A stretch of DNA of 64,000 bases from Aphodoplasma sp045592745 (GTDB lineage: Bacteria; Bacillota; Clostridia; UBA1381; UMGS1253), in NCBI GenBank assembly GCA_045592745.1, contig JAZNVH010000025.1, positions 133,042 through 197,041 on the forward strand, written 5' to 3'. Shown in pieces: positions 52,868 to 60,479 of the stretch. The position numbers and the translations under genes are program-made. The notes below the pieces were generated by a model, which saw only the letters and a list, made by a program, of their open reading frames with translations, had not been told where the DNA came from and did no database searches. Position 1 is the first letter of the stretch. The number at the start of each line of letters is the position of its first letter.

Positions 52868-52910
52868 CAGCTCAAAATCTGACATACTAAGTATAGCAAA
52901 TCTTGAGCTG
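52868..52910. repeat. Hairpin between ligase gene and iorA
   Basis: CAGCTCAA pairs with TTGAGCTG at the ends of a 43-bp imperfect inverted repeat. On the minus strand it lies about 36 bp before the iorA ATG. On the plus strand it has a T5 after it, but no plus gene ends there. It may be an mRNA-processing or stability element setting iorAB expression apart from the first two genes. Confidence 0.45.
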
Positions 52911-52926
52911 TTTTTCAACAGTTTAG

Positions 52927-54561
52927 TTAATTTTTTATCTGTGATTCGACAAGACTCTCACCACAATAAATCTCACGAAGCTTCGGCTTTTCAATTTTAC
53001 CGGTAGGATTACGAGGAACGTCTGCAAATATAACCTTGTGAGGTCTTTTATATCTTGGTAAATCAAGGCAAAAATCATTTACCTCTTCTTCTGTCATTTC
53101 GCAGTCCTCTTTTACCTCAATAACAGCTGCAGTAATTTCGCCAAGTCTTTTATCCGGCAAACCGATAACAGCTACGTCCTTTATTTTTGAGCAGCTGCGT
53201 AAAAAGTCCTCAATCTGTACAGGATAGATATTCTCTCCTCCCGATATGATTACGTCCTTCTTTCTGTCAACAAGATAGATAAAGCCATCTTCATCCTCTC
53301 TTGCCATATCACCCGTAAAGAGCCATCCGTCATCCAAGACCTCTGCAGTTGCTTTTTCATCATTAAAATAGCACTCCATTACTCCGTCGCCTTTAACTGC
53401 AAGCTCACCTACATCACCTTTTTTAACCGTGTTACGATACTCGTCAACAATCTTGACCTCCCAGCCATAACCTGCTTTTCCTATTGCACCAACCTTGTGA
53501 ATATTTTCAACACCAAGATGCACACAACCTGGGCCTATAGACTCACTAAGACCATAGTTTGTATCATAAGCATGATTTGGAAAACGCTGTTTCCAACGTT
53601 TGATAAGGCTTGGTGGAACAGGCTGCGCTCCAATATGCATAAGTCTCCATTGCTCAAGCTCATAATCTTCAATTTTGATTTCCCCACGGTCTATCGCATC
53701 AAGAATATCCTGTGCCCACGGAACCAAAAGCCATACAATTGTGCACTTTTCTTCCGAAATGGTTCTTATAATCCATTCCGGCTTTACACCCTTTAACAAA
53801 ACTGCCTTGCTACCCGAAATAAGACTTCCAAACCAATGCATTTTTGCACCTGTATGATAAAGTGGCGGAATACACAAAAACACATCGTCACGGCTTTGAC
53901 CATGATGATTTTGCTCAACACGGCATGAATGTATAAGGCTTCTGTGCTTATGCACAATAGCTTTTGGAAATCCCGTAGTTCCGGAAGAAAAATAAATCGC
54001 CGCATCATCATCTTCTGCAAGAGGAATTTCTGGACATCTCGCAGTGCAATATGTAACAAGCTTATCATAGCTTTCAGCAAATGTAGGGCAATCCTCGCCA
54101 AGATAGAAGGTATATCGTACATTCTTCATCTTGTTTTCAACTGCTTCAACTCTGCCAGTAAATTCAGGCCCGAATATCAGCACATCTGCCTGTGCAAGAT
54201 TAACGCAGTACGCAATTTCGTCAGCAGTATAACGATAGTTAAGTGGAACAGCCATTGCACCCGCCTTTAATATTCCAAAATAAATTGGAAGCCATTCAAG
54301 ACAATTCATAAGCAGTATGGCAACCTTGTCACCCTTTTTTATGCCACGACTAAGCAACAGATTTGCAAATCTGTTTGCCTTTTTATCAAATTCACTCCAT
54401 GTTATCTGTGTGCGAAATGCTTCTTTGTTACTTGTTTCAATAAGGGCATATTCCTTCCATGTAAGACGTTTTCCCTCGCCCATCGGCGGATTAATCTCAA
54501 CAAGGCTAACCTCGTCTGCGTACAATCTCGCGTTTTTTTCAAGCAATTCTGTAATTACCAT
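52927..54561 (-). CDS. AMP-forming acyl-CoA ligase (predicted arylacetate-CoA ligase)
   Basis: Class I adenylate-forming ligases make acyl-CoA via acyl-AMP. The 544-aa product has the P-loop-like A3 motif YFSSGTTGFPKAIVH, the A5 segment NYGLSES, the A7-A8 region GWLFTGDMAREDEDGFIYLVDRKK (two parts) and the A10 lysine PTGKIEKPKLRE. It resembles the family annotated as long-chain or medium-chain acyl-CoA synthetase, so sequence alone does not give the acid. Position between a T-box-controlled symporter and iorAB suggests an aryl acid (4-hydroxyphenylacetate or phenylacetate). It starts 24 bp after the symporter gene. Confidence 0.88.
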   Translation of the reverse strand: MVITELLEKNARLYADEVSLVEINPPMGEGKRLTWKEYALIETSNKEAFRTQITWSEFDKKANRFANLLLSRGIKKGDKVAILLMNCLEWLPIYFGILKAGAMAVPLNYRYTADEIAYCVNLAQADVLIFGPEFTGRVEAVENKMKNVRYTFYLGEDCPTFAESYDKLVTYCTARCPEIPLAEDDDAAIYFSSGTTGFPKAIVHKHRSLIHSCRVEQNHHGQSRDDVFLCIPPLYHTGAKMHWFGSLISGSKAVLLKGVKPEWIIRTISEEKCTIVWLLVPWAQDILDAIDRGEIKIEDYELEQWRLMHIGAQPVPPSLIKRWKQRFPNHAYDTNYGLSESIGPGCVHLGVENIHKVGAIGKAGYGWEVKIVDEYRNTVKKGDVGELAVKGDGVMECYFNDEKATAEVLDDGWLFTGDMAREDEDGFIYLVDRKKDVIISGGENIYPVQIEDFLRSCSKIKDVAVIGLPDKRLGEITAAVIEVKEDCEMTEEEVNDFCLDLPRYKRPHKVIFADVPRNPTGKIEKPKLREIYCGESLVESQIKN

Positions 54562-54585
54562 CTTATCTCACCTTTATTTTATATT

Positions 54586-56130
54586 TTAAGCACCAAGGCT
54601 TTCCTTTTTATTTACGCTTACCTTTTCTTCATAACATGCAAATGCACCATCTACAAACTCACTATCAGGCTTCTTTGTAAATATGCTTACCACCGGAACA
54701 ATCACAAGTCCTGCAAGCATTGCAATAACACCGCAATTAATTGGTGATTGCATAATAGTCGGGAACGAGCTTCTGAAAAGCATATTCAAAACCATTATAC
54801 CCGCTCCAAAGATAAAACTTGCCCACACTGATGCCTTTGTTGCTTTCTTAGAATACAAGCCATACAAGAACGGAGCAAGAAATGCACCCGCAAGTGCCCC
54901 CCATGATATGCCCATCATATCAGCAATCGCACTGAGCTTATCTTTGTTAAGTGCAATGTATGCAGATATCGCAATAAACACCACAATTAACACTCTCATA
55001 ATGAGAACCTGCTTTTTCTCACTCATATCCTTAACAATATGATTTTTAATCATATCGATTGTAAGAGTCGAACTTGATGCAAGTACCAATGATGAAAGCG
55101 TTGACATTGATGCTGAAAGCACTAAAACAATAACAACCGCAATTAAAATATCCGGCAGTCCCGAAAGCATAGTCGGAATAATCGCATCAAATCCGCCTAC
55201 TATTGAGCCGTCTGCAAGAAAGCTTAGCTTGTCTGTAAAGAGTCTGCCAAAGCCTCCTAAAAAGTAACATCCGCCTGCAACCACTACTGCAAACAATGTA
55301 GAAATAACTGTACCCTTTTGGATATCCTTCTCATTTTTGATTGCATAAAATTTTTGAACCATTTGCGGAAGACCCCATGTTCCAAGTGATGTTAAAACAA
55401 CCACAAATCCAAGTCCCAATGGGTCAGGGCCAAAGAACGAATTAAATGCTCCCGGTGCATTCCCTGCTACTTCAATTTGTGCAAGTCCATTAAGTGCCTC
55501 CATAAATCCACCGTTGCTTACAAGCACAGCCGCAATTACTGCAACGATACCGATAAGCATAATAATTCCCTGGATAAAATCATTTATCGCAGTTGCCATA
55601 TAGCCACCTGCAGTTACATATATACCCGTAAGTATCGCCATTATAATAACACATGTTGAATAGCTGACTCCCGGAAATGCCATCTCAAACAATCTCGAAA
55701 GACCGTTATAAAGCGAAGCTGTGTATGGGATAAGAAAAATAAACACAAGAACAGATGCCGCTATTTTAAGAGCATCGCTTTTAAATCTCTTACCAAAAAA
55801 TTCAGGCATCGTTGCACTATCTAAATGCTGACTCATAAGTCTTGTTCTTCTGCCAAGAACAATCCACGCCAGCAAAGAACCGAGCACAGCATTGCCGATA
55901 CCAATCCATGTAGATGCAATTCCGAATTTCCATCCGAACTGACCTGCATATCCAACAAAGATAACTGCCGAAAAATACGACGTTCCATAAGCAAACGCTG
56001 TAAGCCACGGCCCAACACTTCTGCCGCCGAGGACAAACCCGTTCACATCCGTTGCGTGCTTGCGACATAATATGCCGACAAAAATCATCACCGCAAAGAA
56101 TACCACCAACAAACCAATTTTTACTACCAT
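54586..56130 (-). CDS. Sodium:solute symporter (SSS family), T-box controlled
   Basis: The 514-aa protein has 12-13 hydrophobic helices and SSS signatures: FGTSYFSAVIFVGYAGQ-like first part (GTSYFSAVIFVGYAG), RRTRLMSQHLDSATMPEFFGKR (two halves), GGYMATAINDFIQG and LVLASSSTLTIDM. Family members carry proline, pantothenate, solutes such as phenylacetate or carboxylates. The leader upstream is a T-box with Tyr specifier, so the cargo should help restore tyrosyl-tRNA: tyrosine itself or an aromatic acid precursor. The ATG at 56130 comes after the leader terminator; the open frame from 56208 reads through that hairpin and is not used. Confidence 0.88.
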   Translation of the reverse strand: MVVKIGLLVVFFAVMIFVGILCRKHATDVNGFVLGGRSVGPWLTAFAYGTSYFSAVIFVGYAGQFGWKFGIASTWIGIGNAVLGSLLAWIVLGRRTRLMSQHLDSATMPEFFGKRFKSDALKIAASVLVFIFLIPYTASLYNGLSRLFEMAFPGVSYSTCVIIMAILTGIYVTAGGYMATAINDFIQGIIMLIGIVAVIAAVLVSNGGFMEALNGLAQIEVAGNAPGAFNSFFGPDPLGLGFVVVLTSLGTWGLPQMVQKFYAIKNEKDIQKGTVISTLFAVVVAGGCYFLGGFGRLFTDKLSFLADGSIVGGFDAIIPTMLSGLPDILIAVVIVLVLSASMSTLSSLVLASSSTLTIDMIKNHIVKDMSEKKQVLIMRVLIVVFIAISAYIALNKDKLSAIADMMGISWGALAGAFLAPFLYGLYSKKATKASVWASFIFGAGIMVLNMLFRSSFPTIMQSPINCGVIAMLAGLVIVPVVSIFTKKPDSEFVDGAFACYEEKVSVNKKESLGA

Positions 56131-56154
56131 TTTTACATCTACCCTTTCTTTTGA

Positions 56155-56459
56155 GGGCATAAAAAACGCCCTCATAATAATATGAGGGCGAAAATCTCGC
56201 GGTACCACCTCATTTTACCGCACTCTCACGGGCGCGGCCTTTACGAGTACTGCCTTCGGGTGACAGCTATACAGCTAGGCGTATACTCTCTTGCTGTAAC
56301 GGGCAATCCCGTCGCAGCCTACTGAGATAAAAATCCGTTCGGTGCGCAGCTCGCGAAATGTATTCAGATATTCCCGATTTACTGTCTCGCAGCAACCGAC
56401 AGCTCTCTTAAAACCTAAAGAATACCCTACTTGTTTTCGGTCATAGCCTTTAAATGTTA
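56155..56459 (-). promoter_or_regulatory. T-box riboswitch, specifier UAC (tyrosine)
   Basis: On the minus strand the leader has the conserved Stem I start AGAGAGCTGTCGGTTGCTG (hairpin CTGTC/GACAG, 56382-56403), then GAATAC, where GAA-UAC (56365-56360) fits the specifier position: GAA-XXX followed by GCGAGCTGCG and AGTAGG. The T-box sequence UGGUACCGCG is at 56198-56207 (AAATGAGGTGGTACCGCG), followed by a terminator hairpin. It responds to uncharged tRNA; UAC reads Tyr. Stem assignment is by eye. Confidence 0.92.
56161..56190 (-). terminator. T-box leader terminator
   Basis: CGCCCTCATA, loop TTAT, TATGAGGGCG, then T6. Its 5' side overlaps the T-box antiterminator region (GAGGTGGTACCGCG), the usual mutually exclusive arrangement. 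Confidence 0.93.
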
Positions 56460-56465
56460 CTTAAA

Positions 56466-56494
56466 ATTATATTATTTATAAGTCACTTTGTCAA
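56466..56494 (-). promoter_or_regulatory. Consensus sigma-A promoter for the T-box operon
   Basis: TTGACA, 17 bp, TATAAT on the minus strand; both boxes are perfect. It lies about 27 bp after the Na/Pi gene stop. Confidence 0.93.
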
Positions 56495-56520
56495 GTTTTT
56501 TTTGGGAATTTTTTATTAAA

Positions 56521-58284
56521 TTAGTTTTCAATATAATATTTTTCGTTGTATGAATTATACATCTTATCGAAATCTTCTCCGCCCGCTTTAATCTGTTTGA
56601 GATATTCATGAGTTTCAAATGAATCATTAGCAATCTCTATAAAGCATACTGCAATGTTTGAACAGTGGTCAGAAATTCTTTCGTAGTTTGTAAGAAGGTC
56701 TGAAAGAATAAAACCAAGCTCCATTGTACAATCTCCCTGACGAAGACGCGATATGTGACCATTTTTAATTGTTCTTTTAAGTTTATCAATAACCTGTTCA
56801 AGAGGCTCTACCATTGATGCTTTTTCAATATCTTCATTGATGAGCGCATCAAGTGAAAGACCAAGTATCTCATCAACTGCAGCTGTAATAACCTCAAGAT
56901 CCGCCCTTGCGTTATCAGAGAATGTAATACCCTTATCATGAATTTCCTTTGCCGCCTCTGCAATATTTAGTGCGTGGTCAGAAATTCTCTCGATATCGCC
57001 TATGCAGTGAAGAAGTTCCGTTACAAGCTTACTGTCTTTTACAGACATTTGGTTTCCTGCAATCTTAACAAGATATGAGCTTGTTTTATCTTCGTATTTG
57101 TCGACCATTAATTCAAGCTCTTCTATTTCTTTAAATGTAGCGCTATCATAATTTTTCATAAGCGAAATCGCTCTTTTAAACGAATCCACTGCAAGCGATG
57201 CCATATCGTGCACAAGCTCTTTACACTTTTCAACAGCGAATGCAGGCATCTCAAGGAAACGGTCATCAAGGGTAGCAAATATATCTTGTTCTTTTTCTTC
57301 CTTCTTGCTCTTCACTGTCTTGATAGCAAGCTTTTCAAAGAACGAGCAGAATGGAACAAGGATAATTGTGGAAAGTATATTAAATAAAGTGTGAACGATA
57401 GCGATTGTTGTAGGTCCTACATATACATCAGGAGCCATAATTGCAAAATTCAGGAAAGAATTGAGCAAATAGAAAACACTTGTAACAACAACTACACCAA
57501 CCATTTTAATATACAAACATGTAAATGCAACACGCTTTGATTCAGTATTACCAGTTACAGAAGAAATTATCGGTGTGATGGTTGTACCGATATTTTGACC
57601 GAGTATTACCGGAATTGCAGTTGAATACGGAATTAAACAAGACATTGAAAGCGCCTGAAGAACGCCGACAGATGCTGACGATGACTGTATAATTGCTGTA
57701 AACAACGTACCAACCAAAATACCGATAACAGGGTTTGAAAATGTCGTTAGCATACGCGTAAACGTAGGATTATCACGAAGACCTTCTACTGCGCCGCTCA
57801 TCATATCCATACCAAACATAAGGATAGCAAAACCTATAAGTATAGTTGATGTATTCTTGCGTTTATCATCCTTTGCTGTCATATTCATAATAAGACCGAT
57901 TGCCGCAAGAACAGGGGTAAATGAATCAGGCTTTAAAAGCTTTAAAATAAGCGCTGTACCGCTGATATCATTTGTACTCAAAAGCCACGCGGTAACAGTA
58001 GTACCAATATTGGCACCCATTATAACGCTTATGGTCTGTCCAAGCTTCATTATACCTGAGTTAACAAAACCAACAAGCATAACCGTCGTAGCCGAGGATG
58101 ACTGTATAATTGCTGTTACACCAAAACCAAGAAGAAGCCCCTTCCATCTGTTTGATGTAAGCTTTGCAAGTATTGATTCAAGTTTACCTCCGGCAAGCTT
58201 TTTTAGGCTGTCTCCCATAAGGTCCATGCCATAAAGAAACATCACAAGACCACCGATTAAAGCCAAAACAGTAAAAATATCCAT
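56521..58284 (-). CDS. Na/Pi cotransporter family protein with PhoU-like domain
   Basis: The 587-aa protein has two NptA-type repeats in the membrane half, each with the QSSSA motif: GVTAIIQSSSATTVMLVGF and TAIIQSSSASVGVLQALS. A linker leads to a C-terminal PhoU-like helical domain (CIGDIERISDHALNIAE, LTNYERISDHCSNIAV), probably a regulator. This architecture is usual for bacterial sodium-dependent phosphate carriers. The ATG at 58284 follows GGAGGTAAAT. It stands alone with its own promoter; no pho regulatory gene is nearby. Confidence 0.93.
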   Translation of the reverse strand: MDIFTVLALIGGLVMFLYGMDLMGDSLKKLAGGKLESILAKLTSNRWKGLLLGFGVTAIIQSSSATTVMLVGFVNSGIMKLGQTISVIMGANIGTTVTAWLLSTNDISGTALILKLLKPDSFTPVLAAIGLIMNMTAKDDKRKNTSTILIGFAILMFGMDMMSGAVEGLRDNPTFTRMLTTFSNPVIGILVGTLFTAIIQSSSASVGVLQALSMSCLIPYSTAIPVILGQNIGTTITPIISSVTGNTESKRVAFTCLYIKMVGVVVVTSVFYLLNSFLNFAIMAPDVYVGPTTIAIVHTLFNILSTIILVPFCSFFEKLAIKTVKSKKEEKEQDIFATLDDRFLEMPAFAVEKCKELVHDMASLAVDSFKRAISLMKNYDSATFKEIEELELMVDKYEDKTSSYLVKIAGNQMSVKDSKLVTELLHCIGDIERISDHALNIAEAAKEIHDKGITFSDNARADLEVITAAVDEILGLSLDALINEDIEKASMVEPLEQVIDKLKRTIKNGHISRLRQGDCTMELGFILSDLLTNYERISDHCSNIAVCFIEIANDSFETHEYLKQIKAGGEDFDKMYNSYNEKYYIEN

Positions 58285-58353
58285 ATTTACCTCCTTAATG
58301 TCTGTACTCATCTTTAGTACTGTTTGAATACGTTGCGAAACATCTCCATAGTA

Positions 58354-58382
58354 ATTTTAACAATAATAACTATTTTTGTCAA
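58354..58382 (-). promoter_or_regulatory. Sigma-A promoter for the Na/Pi cotransporter
   Basis: TTGACA, 17 bp, TAAAAT on the minus strand, 69 bp upstream of the ATG. Confidence 0.82.
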
Positions 58383-58404
58383 TAAACATAGCGAGTATTC
58401 CAAT

Positions 58405-58442
58405 AAAAAAAATGACAGTTTTTTATCCGTACAACTGCCATT
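58405..58442 (-). terminator. Terminator after the vanZ-like gene
   Basis: AATGGCAGTT, 12-nt loop, AACTGTCATT (one C/A mismatch), then T6 on the minus strand, 28 bp after the stop. Confidence 0.75.
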
Positions 58443-58469
58443 TTTTAAGGTATTATCAACAAAACCAAA

Positions 58470-58934
58470 TCAATGTTTTTCAGAATGCAACTTTCTTGTA
58501 ACCCACAAAAAAACGATGGTTAAAATTAATCCAAGCAATGTTCCTGCAAAATCCACAAATACATCAGAAATCATTCCCGCCCTTCCCTCAACAAAAAGCT
58601 GTATCGTCTCATCTGTGCACGCAGTAAACAGTCCTGCAAAAAGTATCCACGATATGTTTTTTCGCATTTTCCCTTTCGTACATTCAAAAAAACCGCAAAC
58701 CAGACACGACTGAAGTGCAAATTCAGCCAAATGAGCAGTTTTTCTTACGATATATGTGCACAAATTCAGAAGCTCATCGTATGGCATTTTTACAAATCTG
58801 CGTACAATTGAAACAAGCCATACCGACAAAAACGAACTTTCCTGCGCTGATGCGGGCGCCGGTTTTAATGAACGGCAAAATATAAACATTGTAAAAAATA
58901 TGCACAACACAAGCCATATATATTTCTTTTTCAA
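58470..58934 (-). CDS. VanZ family membrane protein
   Basis: VanZ-like proteins are small membrane proteins; VanZ itself gives low teicoplanin resistance by an unknown mechanism. The 154-aa product has an N-terminal hydrophobic helix, RKTAHLAEFALQ, the ACTDETIQLFVEGRAGMISDVFVDFAGTLLG region (read in parts as DETIQLFVEGRAG and SDVFVDFAGTLLG), and about four helices. Those motifs are the family signature. Most clostridial VanZ homologues are not part of resistance clusters, and no van genes are here except a VanY-type peptidase 4 kb away, probably unrelated. Confidence 0.88.
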   Translation of the reverse strand: MKKKYIWLVLCIFFTMFIFCRSLKPAPASAQESSFLSVWLVSIVRRFVKMPYDELLNLCTYIVRKTAHLAEFALQSCLVCGFFECTKGKMRKNISWILFAGLFTACTDETIQLFVEGRAGMISDVFVDFAGTLLGLILTIVFLWVTRKLHSEKH

Positions 58935-58999
58935 TATACTCTCTCCCCCGACTATATCTATATTAGATTATATTGATATTGTATTGCAATTTTACACTA

Positions 59000-60454
59000 T
59001 TATAAAATTATTCTTGTGATTTCGGGGCTTTCAGCCTTTAAAACGCCGTCAATATATACTTTAAATCCCGCTCCCTTATTATATTTTTTTCCCGTTTTAT
59101 CCCATAAAACACTCAAATAATGATTATGATATAAAATGCCGTCAACACAAAGATACTCGACATCATTTTTGTCAAATAACGGATTAATTTCAATTTTTTC
59201 ATCATCTCTCGGTCTTATGCCTGCAAGCCCCATCAAAACAAGGTCACAAAAACTTGAATGATTATAATGAATGCCGCGTTTTTTGTTAAGCTCATCATAA
59301 TTTTTTTCAGCCATTACCTTTTTTGCAATCCATTCTCCTGTAAAAGGGTCAAGATTTTCGTCAATCCATGGAATTTTCTGACCATCATCATTTACAATAT
59401 ACTGCGACTGTGCATAAAGCTTGAGAAGATTATAATAATCTCTCTTCTCCATAACATCTTGGCTGTAATTACATAAAAAATTTCCAAGTGCAGTAAGCGT
59501 CTGCGATGTTGCAAACGGCCACGAAGGTCCGTTCCAAAGGCACATATGAGGATACGCTTTCATAAAATCTTTATAATTTCTCTCTGTTGTAGTAGGGCCA
59601 AATGGTGCATAAAAATAATTTTCATCATTCAAAAATTTCCACGCATCATTTTTATCCTCATCAGGCATATCAAAATACCACGGAATATATCCCATAAGCT
59701 CACGAACCTCAGAGCGATAATAACCATTTATGTTTTTATAAAAGCGCGCATCTTTATCCCAAAGAGATTTATCCATTTTCGCCTTCTGTTCTTTATATTC
59801 ATTTTCAAAATACGCTTTTTCATCTTCTTTGCCAAGGCTGTCAGCTATTTTACTAAGAGCAACTGCATCGCCATACTGATATGAATTTATTGTGGGTCTG
59901 CAACCGTTTCCGCTTGCAGAAAATTCCATACCATCATCAGCGTCAATCTGATATAAAAGCTTGCACCTTCTTGGCAAACGATGATTTTTTTCCCAAGCGG
60001 CATAGTTTTCTTTAAGATCTTCATATAAAGATTGTGCCAAAGAAAAATCTCCCGTTACTTTACATATAGCATAAACTGAATCTGCAAGCCATGTGCTGTA
60101 AAGTCTTGGCTCTGCCCCTTCTTTAAACCAAAAACGCGCATAATCATCAATATATTTTTTATTATGAAGCCATCTGCCCTCATACATATGATGTCCCGCC
60201 GGACAAACTATACTACCGTAAAGCCCCTCCCAAGGAACGCTTGGTGTAAACTCAGTAACTATGTATCCTGACGGGGTATTTTTTATATGACTGCAAAAAG
60301 CATGCCAGCGATAATAATAGATTTCTTTAATATTTTCCTGGGAAATATCCAGAAGAGGAATTCCAATATCAAAAGGTGACAATTCGCCTATGTTATATTG
60401 ATTTTCATTTCTGATTTCAGACTCATTTAAAATACAATACTTTTTAGATTTCAT
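59000..60454 (-). CDS. MGH1/GH63-type (alpha/alpha)6 glycoside hydrolase
   Basis: The 484-aa soluble protein looks like the MGH1-like (mannosylglycerate hydrolase)/GH63/trehalase-type barrel clan: PSVPWEGLYGSIVCPAGHHMYEGRW, read in parts as VPWEGLYGSIVCPAG and HHMYEGRW, then STWLADSVYAI, YQIDADDGMEFSASG with the acid pair, LWNGPSWPFATSQTLTAL and the C-terminal HYNHSSFCDLVLMGLAGIRP. No signal peptide, so a cytoplasmic glycosidase acting on an alpha-glycoside such as a mannoside or compatible solute. A GGAGGAATATATAG site precedes the ATG. It lies 25 bp after a GT-C-like membrane protein, so they are likely co-transcribed. Confidence 0.78.
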   Translation of the reverse strand: MKSKKYCILNESEIRNENQYNIGELSPFDIGIPLLDISQENIKEIYYYRWHAFCSHIKNTPSGYIVTEFTPSVPWEGLYGSIVCPAGHHMYEGRWLHNKKYIDDYARFWFKEGAEPRLYSTWLADSVYAICKVTGDFSLAQSLYEDLKENYAAWEKNHRLPRRCKLLYQIDADDGMEFSASGNGCRPTINSYQYGDAVALSKIADSLGKEDEKAYFENEYKEQKAKMDKSLWDKDARFYKNINGYYRSEVRELMGYIPWYFDMPDEDKNDAWKFLNDENYFYAPFGPTTTERNYKDFMKAYPHMCLWNGPSWPFATSQTLTALGNFLCNYSQDVMEKRDYYNLLKLYAQSQYIVNDDGQKIPWIDENLDPFTGEWIAKKVMAEKNYDELNKKRGIHYNHSSFCDLVLMGLAGIRPRDDEKIEINPLFDKNDVEYLCVDGILYHNHYLSVLWDKTGKKYNKGAGFKVYIDGVLKAESPEITRIIL

Positions 60455-60479
60455 CTATATATTCCTCCGGTTGTTGTTT

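Noticed and set aside
52868..52910. Reading the hairpin as a plus-strand terminator
   Set aside because: No plus-strand gene ends there, so I keep it as an unexplained repeat rather than a terminator.
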